From contig NZ_CP050154.1 in NCBI RefSeq assembly GCF_011617705.1, forward strand, positions 3,286,001 to 3,350,000: a stretch of DNA of 64,000 nucleotides, read 5' to 3'. How positions within the stretch are numbered: position 1 is the stretch's first letter; each line of letters starts with the position of its first letter. The DNA comes from Brevibacterium limosum (GTDB taxonomy: Bacteria; Actinomycetota; Actinomycetes; Actinomycetales; Brevibacteriaceae). Below the pieces are notes generated by a model, which was not told the origin of the DNA, did not search any database, and saw only the letters and a list, made by a program, of their open reading frames with translations. The translations under genes were made by a program, and so were the position numbers. Below are positions 17,053-25,613 of the stretch, piece after piece.

Positions 17053-18684
17053 ATGAGAATCGACGCGATCTTCACCGACCTCGACGCACACACTCTCGAC
17101 CCGACGCGCCCGCGGGCGCAGAAGATCGGGGTCTGGGGCAACCGGATCATCGGCTTCGACGAGGAGCTCGACGGCATCGACGCCGATCGGGTCGAGTCCT
17201 TGGGCGGAGCGACGGTGCTGCCGGGATTCAACGACGTCCACTGCCACACGACGTGGTTCGGTCTCACCCTGGCCTCGGTCGATGTCACGGCACTGCCCGG
17301 CGGTCTGCCCGATGTGTATGCGGCGCTCGAGAATGCCGCGGCGACGACTCCGTTCGGGGAATGGATCGAAGCCACGGGGTATGCCCACCGTGACTATGAC
17401 GGGCAGTATCCGGACCTGGCCCGTCTCGACGAGATCACCGGGGACCATCCCCTGTTCATGCGGCAGACGTCCGGTCACGCCGCGATCGTCAACACCGAAG
17501 CGATGCGCCGGGCCGGGATTCTGGACCCCGGCTTCGAGGAACCCGTCGGCGGCAAGGTCGTGCGCGACGCCGCCGGACATCCCACGGGGCTGATCGAAGA
17601 GACGGCACAGACCCTGGTGCAGGATCTCATCCGCCCGTATTCGCTCGACACCGTCGTCGACGCCCTCGATCTGGCGACGGCCTATTACGCGAAGGAAGGC
17701 ATCACGTCCTTCGGCGAATGCGGAATCGCCTACGGCTGGATCGGCCACTCCCCCATCGAGATCAGCGCCTACCTGCGGGCTCGGGAGGAGGGCAGGCTGC
17801 GGGCTCGGGCTCAGCTCATGCCGCAGGCCGACGGGCTGCACCCGATCGCGGCGAACTCCGCCGACGGGTTCGGCATCGGTCTCGATGCGGGACTGCGCAC
17901 CGGCCTCGGCGATGATCACATCTCGATCGGGCCCGTGAAGTTCTTCATGGACGGAGCTCTGTCCGGCGAGACCGCGGCGCTGCGGGAGAACTATGCGGGC
18001 AAGGACCATCCGGGCTACCTGCAGGACGACGCCGAGGTGCTGCGTCAGCAGATCCTCGACACCTATGCGTCGGGCTGGTCGTTGGCCGTTCATGCCATCG
18101 GTGATGCCGCTGTGGATGCGGCGGTCGCCGATATCGTCGAAGCGCAGAAGAGGTACGGCAGGCGGGCGGTGCCCAACCGGATCGAGCATGCCGCGTTGGT
18201 CCATGACGAGCATCTGGCGACTCTGGCCGAGCACGGAATCGTCGTCACCCCGCAGGCGGCGTTCGCCGATGGCATCGGGGACGGGATGAATGCCTCGCTC
18301 GGGCCGGACCGGCGGCACCTGATCTACCGTGCGAAATCGTTCGTCGACGCGGGTGTGCCGATGGCCGGCAGCTCGGACCGGCCGTGCGCCGACGGCAATG
18401 TGCTGCGCGGAATCGAAGCCTACGTCACCCGCAGGACCCGTGACGGGGACATCATGGGCTCGGCGGCCGAAGCCTTAAGCGTCGACGAGGCGATTGCCGC
18501 CTACACGGTCGAGGCGGCGAAGGCCTCGGGTCAGGGAGCGGACAAGGGCACGCTGAGCCGCGGCAAGCTCGCCGACTTCGTCGCCTTGGAGACTCACCCG
18601 GGCGACGTCGCAGCGGACGAGATCGCACAGATCCCCGTCAAGGCCACGATCTTGGGCGGCAACTACACCCACCAAACCCCCTAA
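17053..18684 (+). CDS. YtcJ-like metal-dependent amidohydrolase
   Basis: Amidohydrolase family 3 protein of 543 aa that probably hydrolyses an N-acyl or cyclic amide bond. Metal-binding DVHCHTTWFG (~residue 62), GGLPDVYAAL, PVKFFMDGALSG (~300), AVHAIGDAAVD (~345) and SSDRPCADGN (~440) are all family motifs. It follows the ThDP-enzyme gene by 56 bp and is probably cotranscribed. Its TAA stop at 18682-18684 belongs to the flank of palindromic repeat A, which starts 3 bp later. Confidence 0.86.
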   Translation: MRIDAIFTDLDAHTLDPTRPRAQKIGVWGNRIIGFDEELDGIDADRVESLGGATVLPGFNDVHCHTTWFGLTLASVDVTALPGGLPDVYAALENAAATTPFGEWIEATGYAHRDYDGQYPDLARLDEITGDHPLFMRQTSGHAAIVNTEAMRRAGILDPGFEEPVGGKVVRDAAGHPTGLIEETAQTLVQDLIRPYSLDTVVDALDLATAYYAKEGITSFGECGIAYGWIGHSPIEISAYLRAREEGRLRARAQLMPQADGLHPIAANSADGFGIGLDAGLRTGLGDDHISIGPVKFFMDGALSGETAALRENYAGKDHPGYLQDDAEVLRQQILDTYASGWSLAVHAIGDAAVDAAVADIVEAQKRYGRRAVPNRIEHAALVHDEHLATLAEHGIVVTPQAAFADGIGDGMNASLGPDRRHLIYRAKSFVDAGVPMAGSSDRPCADGNVLRGIEAYVTRRTRDGDIMGSAAEALSVDEAIAAYTVEAAKASGQGADKGTLSRGKLADFVALETHPGDVAADEIAQIPVKATILGGNYTHQTP

Positions 18685-18687
18685 TTG

Positions 18688-18743
18688 CTACCTGACGGCG
18701 GCCCAGCAACCTCGCGCAAGGTTGCTGGGCCGCCGTCAGGTAG
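18688..18743. repeat. 56-bp palindromic repeat, copy A
   Basis: Arms 18688-18712 and 18719-18743 are perfect 25-bp inverted copies beginning CTACCTGACGGCGG; the 6-bp centre CGCGCA breaks symmetry at one pair. It fits almost exactly between two convergent genes, 3 bp from each stop codon. It is a likely bidirectional terminator or REP-like element. Confidence 0.9.
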
Positions 18744-18746
18744 TAA

Positions 18747-20111
18747 CTACCGGGGGAAGTCGAGGTCGGTGAGGACCTTCTCGAAGACTCCGAGGCCGCG
18801 TTCGAGGTCCTCTTCGCTGATGTTGATCGGCGGGACCACGTGCAGGCGGTGATAGTTGTTGAACGGGATGACGCCGTGTTCCTTCAGCGCCGCGACCACC
18901 GAGGCGACCTCGGGGGAGCCTCCGCCGTAGGGGGCCAGCGGTTCCTTGGATTCCTTGTCCCAGACGAGTTCGATCGCCCAGAACGCTCCGGTGCCGCGGA
19001 CCTCGCCGACGTGCTTCGAGTTCTCCGCGATCTGTTGCAGGCGGGGGCCGATGATCGTCTCTCCGATATGGGCGGCGTGTTCGATCATGCCCTCGTCGGC
19101 CATTGCGTTGATCGTCGCGACTGCGGCCGCGCACGCCAGCGGATGACCGGAGTAGGTCAGTCCGCCGGGGTAGACGCGTTCGGCGAAGGTCTCAAAGACG
19201 TCGTCGTTGATGACGACTCCGCCCAGTGGGACGTAGCCGGAGTTCACGCCCTTGGCGAAGGTGATGAGGTCGGGGACGATGTCGAAGTGTTCGAAGGCGA
19301 ACCACTTGCCCGATCGTCCGAACCCGGCCATCACCTCATCGGCGATGAGCACGATCCCGTGCTCGTCGCACAGCGCCCGCACGCCCTGCATGTATTCGGG
19401 GCTGGGGATCATGATTCCGGCGGTGCCGGGGATGGATTCGAGAATGATCGCAGCGATCGTCGCCGGCCCCTCGAGCTCGATGGTCCGACGCAGATGCTGC
19501 AGCGCCCGTTCGGTCTCTTCGGCCTCGGTGGCGGCGTGGAACTCCGAGCGGTAGAGGAAGGGCCCGAAGAAGTGGACGACGCCGGCCGCTCCGTGTTCGT
19601 TCTCCCACCGACGCGGGTCGCCGGTGACGTTGACGGCCGTCTGGGTTCCGCCATGGTAGGACCGGTAGCGCGAGAGCACCTTAGTCCGCCCGGTGTGCAG
19701 ACGCGCCATGCGGATGGCGTGCTCGTTCGCATCCGCGCCGCCGTTGGTGAAGAACACCCTGTTCAGGCCGTCCGGGGTTCGGTCGGTGATGAGGCGTGCC
19801 GCCTCGGAGCGGGCCGCGTTGACGGTGGCGGGGCTGATCGTGCACAGCACATCGGCTTGGTCCTTGATCGCCTGCACGACGGCCGGATGCTGGTGGCCGA
19901 TGTTCGTGTTCACCAGCTGCGAGGAGAAGTCGAGGAACTCCCGCCCCTCACCGTCGATGACCGTCGACCCGTGAGCGCGGGCGACGGTCGGTGGGTCGAT
20001 GAGTCGCTGTGCCGACCACGAGTGGAAGACGTGCGCGTGGTCGAGTTCACGGGCTCGGGCGGATTCGTCCTTGAGCGCTGCGAGGTCGGCGTCGCCTGGC
20101 TGGTGCACCAT
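18747..20111 (-). CDS. Class III aminotransferase, omega-amino acid:pyruvate type
   Basis: PLP enzyme of 454 aa that moves an amino group between an omega-amino acid or amine and pyruvate or 2-oxoglutarate. The PLP lysine is in TFAKGVNSGYVPLGG, preceded by the Asp of LIADEVMAGFGR, with the cofactor loop TNGGADANEHAIR. The ATG at 20111, 6 bp after GAAAGG, is preferred over a GTG six bases upstream. Its TAG stop borders repeat A. It is divergent from yigZ. Taurine, beta-alanine or putrescine could be substrates; sequence alone does not decide. Confidence 0.87.
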   Translation of the reverse strand: MVHQPGDADLAALKDESARARELDHAHVFHSWSAQRLIDPPTVARAHGSTVIDGEGREFLDFSSQLVNTNIGHQHPAVVQAIKDQADVLCTISPATVNAARSEAARLITDRTPDGLNRVFFTNGGADANEHAIRMARLHTGRTKVLSRYRSYHGGTQTAVNVTGDPRRWENEHGAAGVVHFFGPFLYRSEFHAATEAEETERALQHLRRTIELEGPATIAAIILESIPGTAGIMIPSPEYMQGVRALCDEHGIVLIADEVMAGFGRSGKWFAFEHFDIVPDLITFAKGVNSGYVPLGGVVINDDVFETFAERVYPGGLTYSGHPLACAAAVATINAMADEGMIEHAAHIGETIIGPRLQQIAENSKHVGEVRGTGAFWAIELVWDKESKEPLAPYGGGSPEVASVVAALKEHGVIPFNNYHRLHVVPPINISEEDLERGLGVFEKVLTDLDFPR

Positions 20112-20199
20112 TGTCACCCTTTCACTGAAGTACCGGGGATGAGCGCGGAATCCGCGCCCGTGGGCTCATGGTAGAACACATTCGACTACAGTGACGAGC

Positions 20200-20811
20200 A
20201 TGTCTTACCGGACCATCGTCAGCCCCGTCGAGGCCGAGATCGAAATCAAGAAGTCCCGGTTCCTCACTCGTCTCTCCCCTGCCGCGGATGAGCCCGAGGC
20301 GCGGTCCGTCATCGCCGCCGCGAGGGCCGAGCATCCGAAGGCCCGCCACCACTGTTCGGCCTTCGTCCTCGATGTGGATTCGCGCACTCAGCGCTTCAGC
20401 GACGACGGGGAACCGGCCGGCACAGCGGGCGCCCCGATCCTCGATGTCGTCACCGGCCATGATCTGACCTTCGTCGTCGCCGTCGTCACCCGGTATTTCG
20501 GCGGCACTCTGCTGGGGGCCGGCGGGCTCGTGCGCGCTTACGGTCAGGCCACCTCGGCGGCGGTGGATGAGGCACGGATCATCACCCGTCGTGAGCGCGT
20601 CCTCGTGTCCGCGCACGTCGACTACGCCCGGGCCAACGCCCTGGAGCGGGCGGCCGGGAACCGGGGATGGACGACGCGGGCCGACTACGGCGGTGAGGTG
20701 GGACTCGACGTCCTCGTCCCCCTCGCCGAGGTGGCCGAGGCCGTGGCGATGTACGCCGACCTCACGGCCGGTCAGGCAGAGCCCGAGGTCGGTGAGGTCG
20801 AGTGGGTGTGA
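20200..20811 (+). CDS. YigZ/IMPACT family protein
   Basis: Protein of 203 aa in the UPF0029/IMPACT family. The N-terminal domain has KKSRFLTRL, SDDGEPAGTAGAPIL and RYFGGTLLGAGGLVRAYG, the invariant family motifs; a smaller C-terminal domain (DUF1949-like) follows from ~140. Bacterial members are poorly characterised; eukaryotic IMPACT binds Gcn1. The ATG at 20200 is used rather than a GTG at 20191. The gene is convergent with ybaK. Confidence 0.9.
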   Translation: MSYRTIVSPVEAEIEIKKSRFLTRLSPAADEPEARSVIAAARAEHPKARHHCSAFVLDVDSRTQRFSDDGEPAGTAGAPILDVVTGHDLTFVVAVVTRYFGGTLLGAGGLVRAYGQATSAAVDEARIITRRERVLVSAHVDYARANALERAAGNRGWTTRADYGGEVGLDVLVPLAEVAEAVAMYADLTAGQAEPEVGEVEWV

Positions 20812-20814
20812 GAT

Positions 20815-20831
20815 CCGAGTTCCGTGCTCGG
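20815..20831. terminator. Short hairpin between convergent yigZ and ybaK genes
   Basis: CCGAG-N7-CTCGG lies 3 bp after the yigZ stop and 17 bp before the ybaK stop. The stem is only 5 bp, so function is uncertain. Confidence 0.3.
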
Positions 20832-20847
20832 CACAGTCGAGTTCGAA

Positions 20848-21348
20848 TCAGTCGAGCGCGGCGATCTTCGCGACCTGCGCGTTCGTGAGCATGACGAGAT
20901 CCTCGGGGCGGATCTCGATCTCGAGACCGCGACGGCCGGCCGAGACGAACACGGCGGAATGGTCGAGCGCGGTGCGGTCGACGACGACCGGAACGGCATG
21001 GCGCTGCCCGAACGGAGAGACTCCTCCGACGGGGTAGCCGGTGCGACGTTCGGTCTCGGCGACGCCGGAGAGCTGGGCCCTCTTCGCTCCGCGCGCCGAA
21101 GCCAGAGCCTTGAGGTCGAGCTGACCGGAGACCGGGACGAGTGCGGTCACGGGTGTCCCGTCGACCTGGATCATCAGGGTCTTGAACACCTGGTCGGAGC
21201 TGACACCGAGCTTGTCGGCGGCCTCCGAACCGTAGCGGCGAGTGGCTGGATCGTGGTCGAAGCTGCGCAGGCTGTAGTCGATGCCTGCCAGGTTGAGCAC
21301 TCGCACGGCCGGGGTCGCCGCACTGGATGTCTTGGATGCAACTGTCAT
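20848..21348 (-). CDS. ybaK: YbaK/EbsC family Cys-tRNA(Pro) deacylase
   Basis: Editing hydrolase that clears Cys mischarged on tRNA-Pro, by family. The 166-aa product contains FKTLMIQVDGTPVTALVPVSGQ-type core (split here as FKTLMIQVDG and LVPVSGQLDLK), the catalytic-region Lys, and GYPVGGVSPFGQRH, characteristic of YbaK. The frame runs upstream to 21504, but family homology begins after the ATG at 21348. No clear ribosome site precedes that ATG, so the start is moderately certain. Confidence 0.87.
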   Translation of the reverse strand: MTVASKTSSAATPAVRVLNLAGIDYSLRSFDHDPATRRYGSEAADKLGVSSDQVFKTLMIQVDGTPVTALVPVSGQLDLKALASARGAKRAQLSGVAETERRTGYPVGGVSPFGQRHAVPVVVDRTALDHSAVFVSAGRRGLEIEIRPEDLVMLTNAQVAKIAALD

Positions 21349-21359
21349 AAGGGGGTAGT

Positions 21360-21393
21360 GCCTCCTGCCCGCAGATCGACGGGGCCAGGAGGC
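21360..21393 (-). promoter_or_regulatory. Hairpin in the ybaK leader
   Basis: GCCTCCTG (21360-21367) pairs with CAGGAGGC (21386-21393), an 8-bp stem ending 12 bp before the ybaK start on the minus strand. It could hide or replace a ribosome site, which is otherwise poor here. Confidence 0.3.
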
Positions 21394-21519
21394 GCAGTGT
21401 TCACGACTCCGTGTCCCCGCGTCGATACGGACGGAACGTTGTATCGGTGCTGATAGGTACCCGCCCACAATAGGCGAAGTGGGCTGGCGGGCGCCAATTC
21501 TCATGACCCCAAGTGACCC

Positions 21520-21537
21520 GTCGGTAAATTCACCGAC
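21520..21537 (-). terminator. Hairpin after small metallopeptidase gene
   Basis: GTCGGT-N6-ACCGAC is a perfect 6-bp stem 19 bp beyond the stop of the upstream minus-strand gene. It lacks a T-run, so it may be only a 3'-end structure. Confidence 0.35.
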
Positions 21538-21555
21538 CCTTTCAGCCGAGCGCGT

Positions 21556-21903
21556 TCAGCCCCAGCCGAGTTCGTGGAGTCGGTCATCGTCGAGCCCGTA
21601 GAAATGCGCGATCTCGTGGACGATGGTGATGACGATCTCCTCACGCAGATGATCTCTGTCCTCGGCGAAGTCGATGAGGTTGTCACGAAAGATGAAGATG
21701 TTGTCGGGCATCTCGAACCCGGCGACCCCCCGCTCCCCGATCGGCGTGCCCTCATAGAGGCCGAGCAGGTGCCGGTCGCCGTCCTCCGGTCGGTCCTCGA
21801 CGAACAGTGCGACATTGTCCAGCTGTTCGGTCACCCCTTCGGGCAGCAGATCCAGGGCTTCACCGAGGATCGCATCGAACTCGTCATCGCTCAGGGCCTC
21901 CAT
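21556..21903 (-). CDS. Small zincin-like metallopeptidase
   Basis: Protein of 115 aa of the MMPL/DUF1025 'metallopeptidase family' widespread in actinobacteria. The zinc motif is HEIAHFYGLDDDRLHELGWG at the C-terminus (HExxH, then a distal His). The preceding YEGTPIGERG and MPDNIFIFRDNL are family features. Physiological substrate is unknown. The ATG at 21903 follows GTGGGGGAC; a GTG nine bases upstream is possible. Confidence 0.82.
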   Translation of the reverse strand: MEALSDDEFDAILGEALDLLPEGVTEQLDNVALFVEDRPEDGDRHLLGLYEGTPIGERGVAGFEMPDNIFIFRDNLIDFAEDRDHLREEIVITIVHEIAHFYGLDDDRLHELGWG

Positions 21904-22071
21904 GTCCCCCACTCTAGCGACCCCGATCCCCTCGCCGAGGCGGCCCGGCGAAACGTCGGAAACCGCCGCATCCGGCCTGTGACGGAGGACACTCCATTTC
22001 GTTTTGCATTCCGCGAATCGGGTGGGATAAGCTTAACGTCGTTGCCCACGGGGAATCCGAGGACAACCTGG

Positions 22072-22144
<73 letters not shown>

Positions 22145-22181
22145 CGGTGTAGGATCGTAAGGTCTTCCATCGCAACAGCAA

Positions 22182-22255
22182 GGCCCTGTGGCGCAGTTGG
22201 TTAGCGCGCCGCCCTGTCACGGCGGAGGTCGCGGGTTCGAGTCCCGTCAGGGTCG
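22182..22255 (+). tRNA. tRNA-Asp (GTC)
   Basis: Acceptor GGCCCTG pairs with CAGGGTC, anticodon arm CCGCC-CTGTCAC-GGCGG contains GTC, T arm GCGGGTTCGAGTCCCGT. It lies 37 bp after tRNA-Glu and is followed by a hairpin terminator, so the pair is probably one transcript. Confidence 0.96.
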
Positions 22256-22262
22256 CGGAGCA

Positions 22263-22288
22263 TAAGGCTCTTCTTCGGAAGAGCCTTA
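22263..22288 (+). terminator. Terminator after tRNA-Glu/tRNA-Asp
   Basis: An 11-bp perfect stem TAAGGCTCTTC / GAAGAGCCTTA with a TTCG tetraloop is followed by GTTTCTCT, 7 bp after tRNA-Asp. Confidence 0.75.
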
Positions 22289-22323
22289 GTTTCTCTCGAC
22301 ATACTTATGTGTGTCGGCGGCTC

Positions 22324-22396
22324 GGCTCTGTAGCTCAGTTGGTAGAGCGTTCGACTGAAAATCGAAAGGTCACCGGATCGACGCCGGTCGGAGCCA
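22324..22396 (+). tRNA. tRNA-Phe (GAA)
   Basis: Acceptor GGCTCTG pairs with CGGAGCC (one G·T), D arm GCTCAGTTGGTAGAGC, anticodon arm TTCGA-CTGAAAA-TCGAA with GAA. A terminator follows 7 bp later. Confidence 0.96.
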
Positions 22397-22403
22397 CAAC
22401 ACG

Positions 22404-22444
22404 GAAGCCCCGCTTCCCCAGTGAGAACTGGGAGGCGGGGCTTC
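22404..22444 (+). terminator. Terminator after tRNA-Phe
   Basis: GAAGCCCCGC pairs with GCGGGGCTTC, extended by a CCCAGT/ACTGGG inner stem around a GAGA loop, then TTCGCG. Typical for a tRNA transcript end. Confidence 0.7.
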
Positions 22445-22552
22445 TTCGCGTCTCCACCGCCACCTCTTGAAATCCGCACCGACTGGAGTAGGTTGAAGAT
22501 GAGTTCGATGACCCGCCCACGTCGTAGTGGTGCCGGGTGAAAGGAGAGCACG

Positions 22553-24502
22553 ATGACGAACAATCCGACGATTCAGGAACTCAGCCACGAGGACAGAGCT
22601 TTCCCACCCCCGGCGGACTTCGCCGCCGCCGCGAACGCGAAAGCCGACGAGTACGACAAAGCCGCGGCCGACCGCATCGGCTATTGGGCGGAACAGGCAC
22701 AGCGCATCTCCTGGGAGACGCCCTTCGACACGGTCCTCGACTGGTCGGAGAAGCCCTTCGCGAAGTGGTTCGTCGGCGGCCGGCTCAATGCCGCGTACAA
22801 CTGTGTCGACCGCCATGTCGAGAACGGCCTCGGCGATCGCGTCGCCTACTACTTCGAAGGCGAATCCGGCGACACCCGCACCATCACGTACTCCGATCTT
22901 CTGCGTGAGGTCTCGAAGGCCGCGAATGCGCTCACCGAACTCGGGGTCAAGACCGGCGACCGGGTCGCGATCTATATGCCGATGATCCCCGAGACGGTGT
23001 TCGCCATGCTCGCCTGCGCCCGCCTCGGCGCTCCCCACACCGTCATCTTCGGCGGCTTCTCCGCCTCGGCGATCGCCGACCGCGTCAAGGACTGCGGGGT
23101 CGAGTTCGTCATCACCGCCGACGGGGGCTACCGCAAGGGCAAGCCGTCGGCCCTCAAATCCGTCGTCGATGAGGCGATGGAGGACTGCCCCGAGGTGCGC
23201 AACGTCCTCGTCGTCCGCCGCACCGGCCAGGACGTAGCCTGGAACGACGATCGCGATCTGTGGTGGGACGAAGTCGTCGATCGGCAGCCGGAGACCCATA
23301 CTCCGGAGGCCTTCGATTCCGAACATCCGCTCTACATCATGTACTCCTCGGGCACGACCGGCAAGCCCAAGGGCATCATGCACACCACGGGCGGCTACCT
23401 CGTCGGGACCTCATTCACCCATTGGGCGGTCTTCGACATCAAACCCGAGACGGACGTCTATTGGACGGCCGCGGACATCGGCTGGGTGACCGGCCATTCG
23501 TACATCGTCTACGGTCCGCTGGCCAACGGGGCCACCTCGGTGCTCTATGAGGGCACCCCGGACACACCGCACCGGGGACGGTGGTGGGAGATCGTGCAGA
23601 AGTACAAGGTCTCCATCCTCTACTGCGCGCCCACGGCCATCCGCTCGTTCATGAAATGGGGCCGCGACATCCCCGGGCAGTACGACCTGTCCAGCCTGCG
23701 CCTGCTCGGCAGCGTCGGCGAACCGATCAACCCCGAAGCGTGGATGTGGTACCGCGAGCACATCGGCGGCAACCGCTGCCCCGTAGTCGACACCTGGTGG
23801 CAGACGGAGAACGGCAGCATCCTCATCAGCCCGCTGCCGGGTGTGACCGAGACGAAGCCGGGCTCGGCGATGCGTCCGCTGCCGGGCATCGTCGCCGACG
23901 TCTACGACGATGAGGGCAATTCGGTCGAGCCCGGAAACGGCGGCTACCTCGTCATCAAGGAACCGTGGCCGTCGATGCTGCGCACCCTCTGGGGCGATGA
24001 GGAACGGTTCAAGAAGACCTACTGGTCGCAGTACCCGGACGTGTACTTCGCCGGGGACGGGGCGAAGATCGACCGCGACGGCGATTTCTGGGTCCTCGGC
24101 CGCGTCGACGACGTCCTCAACGTCTCCGGACACCGGATGTCGACCGCAGAGATCGAGTCCGCCCTCGTCGCACATCCGAAGGTCGCCGAGGCGGCCGTGG
24201 TCGGGGCGAGCGACGAGATGACGGGGCAGGCGATCGAAGCTTTCGTCATCCTCCGTGAGAGCGCGCACGACGGCGGGGACGATGTCGTGGGCGAACTGCG
24301 AGGTCATGTGCGGTCCTCGATCGGACCGATCGCGACTCCCCGTTCGATCATGATCGTGCCCGACCTGCCGAAGACCCGGTCGGGCAAGATCATGCGTCGG
24401 CTGCTCAAGGACGTGGCCGAGAATCGCGAGGTCGGCGATGTCACGACTCTCGCGGACTCCTCGGTGATGGATCTCATCCAGAAGGGCGTCGCGGAGAGCT
24501 GA
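22553..24502 (+). CDS. acsA: Acetyl-CoA synthetase (acetate-CoA ligase)
   Basis: AMP-forming ligase of 649 aa that converts acetate, CoA and ATP to acetyl-CoA. It shows the P-loop-like YSSGTTGKPKGIMHTTGGY (~residue 265), TAADIGWVTGHSYIVYGPL, WWQTENGS (~415), GDGAKIDRDGDFWVLGRVDD (~505) and the regulatory acetylatable lysine in PKTRSGKIMRRLL (~620). AAAGGAGAG precedes the ATG. It stands alone after the tRNAs. Propionate or another short acid is an alternative substrate. Confidence 0.92.
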   Translation: MTNNPTIQELSHEDRAFPPPADFAAAANAKADEYDKAAADRIGYWAEQAQRISWETPFDTVLDWSEKPFAKWFVGGRLNAAYNCVDRHVENGLGDRVAYYFEGESGDTRTITYSDLLREVSKAANALTELGVKTGDRVAIYMPMIPETVFAMLACARLGAPHTVIFGGFSASAIADRVKDCGVEFVITADGGYRKGKPSALKSVVDEAMEDCPEVRNVLVVRRTGQDVAWNDDRDLWWDEVVDRQPETHTPEAFDSEHPLYIMYSSGTTGKPKGIMHTTGGYLVGTSFTHWAVFDIKPETDVYWTAADIGWVTGHSYIVYGPLANGATSVLYEGTPDTPHRGRWWEIVQKYKVSILYCAPTAIRSFMKWGRDIPGQYDLSSLRLLGSVGEPINPEAWMWYREHIGGNRCPVVDTWWQTENGSILISPLPGVTETKPGSAMRPLPGIVADVYDDEGNSVEPGNGGYLVIKEPWPSMLRTLWGDEERFKKTYWSQYPDVYFAGDGAKIDRDGDFWVLGRVDDVLNVSGHRMSTAEIESALVAHPKVAEAAVVGASDEMTGQAIEAFVILRESAHDGGDDVVGELRGHVRSSIGPIATPRSIMIVPDLPKTRSGKIMRRLLKDVAENREVGDVTTLADSSVMDLIQKGVAES

Positions 24503-24540
24503 CCGTCCGCTCCGAGAGATTCCGCCCGCCACCTCTTGCG

Positions 24541-24589
24541 GTGACCCACGACACACTGATGTACTCTTGAGTAACATCTGGTGGGTCAC
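24541..24589. promoter_or_regulatory. Large bulged dyad between acsA and SDR gene
   Basis: GTGACCCAC (24541-24549) and GTGGGTCAC (24581-24589) are perfect 9-bp inverted arms. Inside them GATGTACTC-TT-GAGT-A-ACATC makes a second stem with one bulge; its core TACTCTTGAGTA is a 5-2-5 palindrome. It lies 38 bp after acsA and 55 bp before the SDR ATG with no T-run, so an operator is as likely as a terminator. Confidence 0.5.
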
Positions 24590-24644
24590 CGTCGGTGATC
24601 GCACCCGAATGCCGAAAGACACTCGACTGCAAGGATGCGTACGA

Positions 24645-25514
24645 ATGAAACGTGGAACCGAAATCGCCGGCGCCAAGGTGCTGATCACTGGAGCCGGAAG
24701 CGGAATCGGCAGGCTCATGGCCCTGGATGCGGCGGCCCGCGGCGCTGCCGAGGTCATCATCTGGGATCTCTCGGACGAACGAGGCGACGTCGTGCGCGCC
24801 GAGGTGCAGGCCGCAGGAACAGCCGCCCGAGCCTTCGCCGTCAACGTCGGTGATGCCGACCAAGTCGCCGCCACGGCCGAGCAGACCGGACCGATCGACA
24901 TCCTCATCAACTGCGCCGGCATCGTCACCGGCAAGAAGCTCCTCGAAGTCGACGAGGCTGCGGTGCGACGGGTCTACGACGTCAACACCTTCGCCCTGTA
25001 CTGGACGACCAAAGCCTTCCTGCCCGGGATGATCGAACGCGACCGCGGCTCGGTGGTCACCATCGCCAGCGCCGCAGCCCTGACCGGAGTCGCCCGGCAG
25101 ACCGACTACTCGGCGAGCAAATGGGCTGCGGTCGGCTTCACCGAATCCCTGCGCGGAGAGCTGCGCGCCGATGGCTGCCGGGTCAATACGCTCGCCGTCT
25201 GCCCCTTCTACATCAACACCGGCATGTTCAAAGGTGTGCAGACGAAATTCCCTCGCCTGCTCCCGATCCTCGAAGAGAAAGATGTGTCCACGCGCGTCCT
25301 CGATGCCGTCGAGTCCGGTCGCGAGCAGCTGGTCATGCCCTCACTCGTCAGGTGGGTCCCGGGCGTCCGGCTGCTGCCGACCCGCGCCTTCGACAGAGTC
25401 ATGGACTTCCTCGGCGTCAACCAGACGATGGACCACTTCACCGGTCGGACCGGCAAGAACCGGTTGCACAGGTCCCCGTCCGGGGACGTTCCGGTAGCCG
25501 TCGCACGTCACTAG
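24645..25514 (+). CDS. SDR-family oxidoreductase, retinol dehydrogenase-like
   Basis: Rossmann-fold NAD(P)-dependent dehydrogenase of 289 aa. It has VLITGAGSGIGR (cofactor glycines), NCAGIVTG in place of NNAG, catalytic Ser in ASAAALTG and YSASKWA (Tyr-Lys). The ~60-residue C-terminal tail after the core is typical of RDH10/DHRS-like bacterial enzymes that act on hydrophobic alcohols or carbonyls. The ATG at 24645, 8 bp after AAGGAT, is preferred to in-frame starts at 24567 and 24609. A patatin gene follows 99 bp later, suggesting lipid-related work. Confidence 0.86.
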   Translation: MKRGTEIAGAKVLITGAGSGIGRLMALDAAARGAAEVIIWDLSDERGDVVRAEVQAAGTAARAFAVNVGDADQVAATAEQTGPIDILINCAGIVTGKKLLEVDEAAVRRVYDVNTFALYWTTKAFLPGMIERDRGSVVTIASAAALTGVARQTDYSASKWAAVGFTESLRGELRADGCRVNTLAVCPFYINTGMFKGVQTKFPRLLPILEEKDVSTRVLDAVESGREQLVMPSLVRWVPGVRLLPTRAFDRVMDFLGVNQTMDHFTGRTGKNRLHRSPSGDVPVAVARH

Positions 25515-25613
25515 GAGGCACATCGTCGGTCCGCGCGGTTGCGCGTCGCGCTCGGCCGCAGCCTCGGCGCAGGTCCACAATGGAGTCAGTGGGACGACCG
25601 GGAAGGACGCGAC

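Noticed and set aside
23411-24934. 507-codon minus-strand frame opposite acsA
   Set aside because: Antisense of a well-supported acetyl-CoA synthetase; low-complexity composition.
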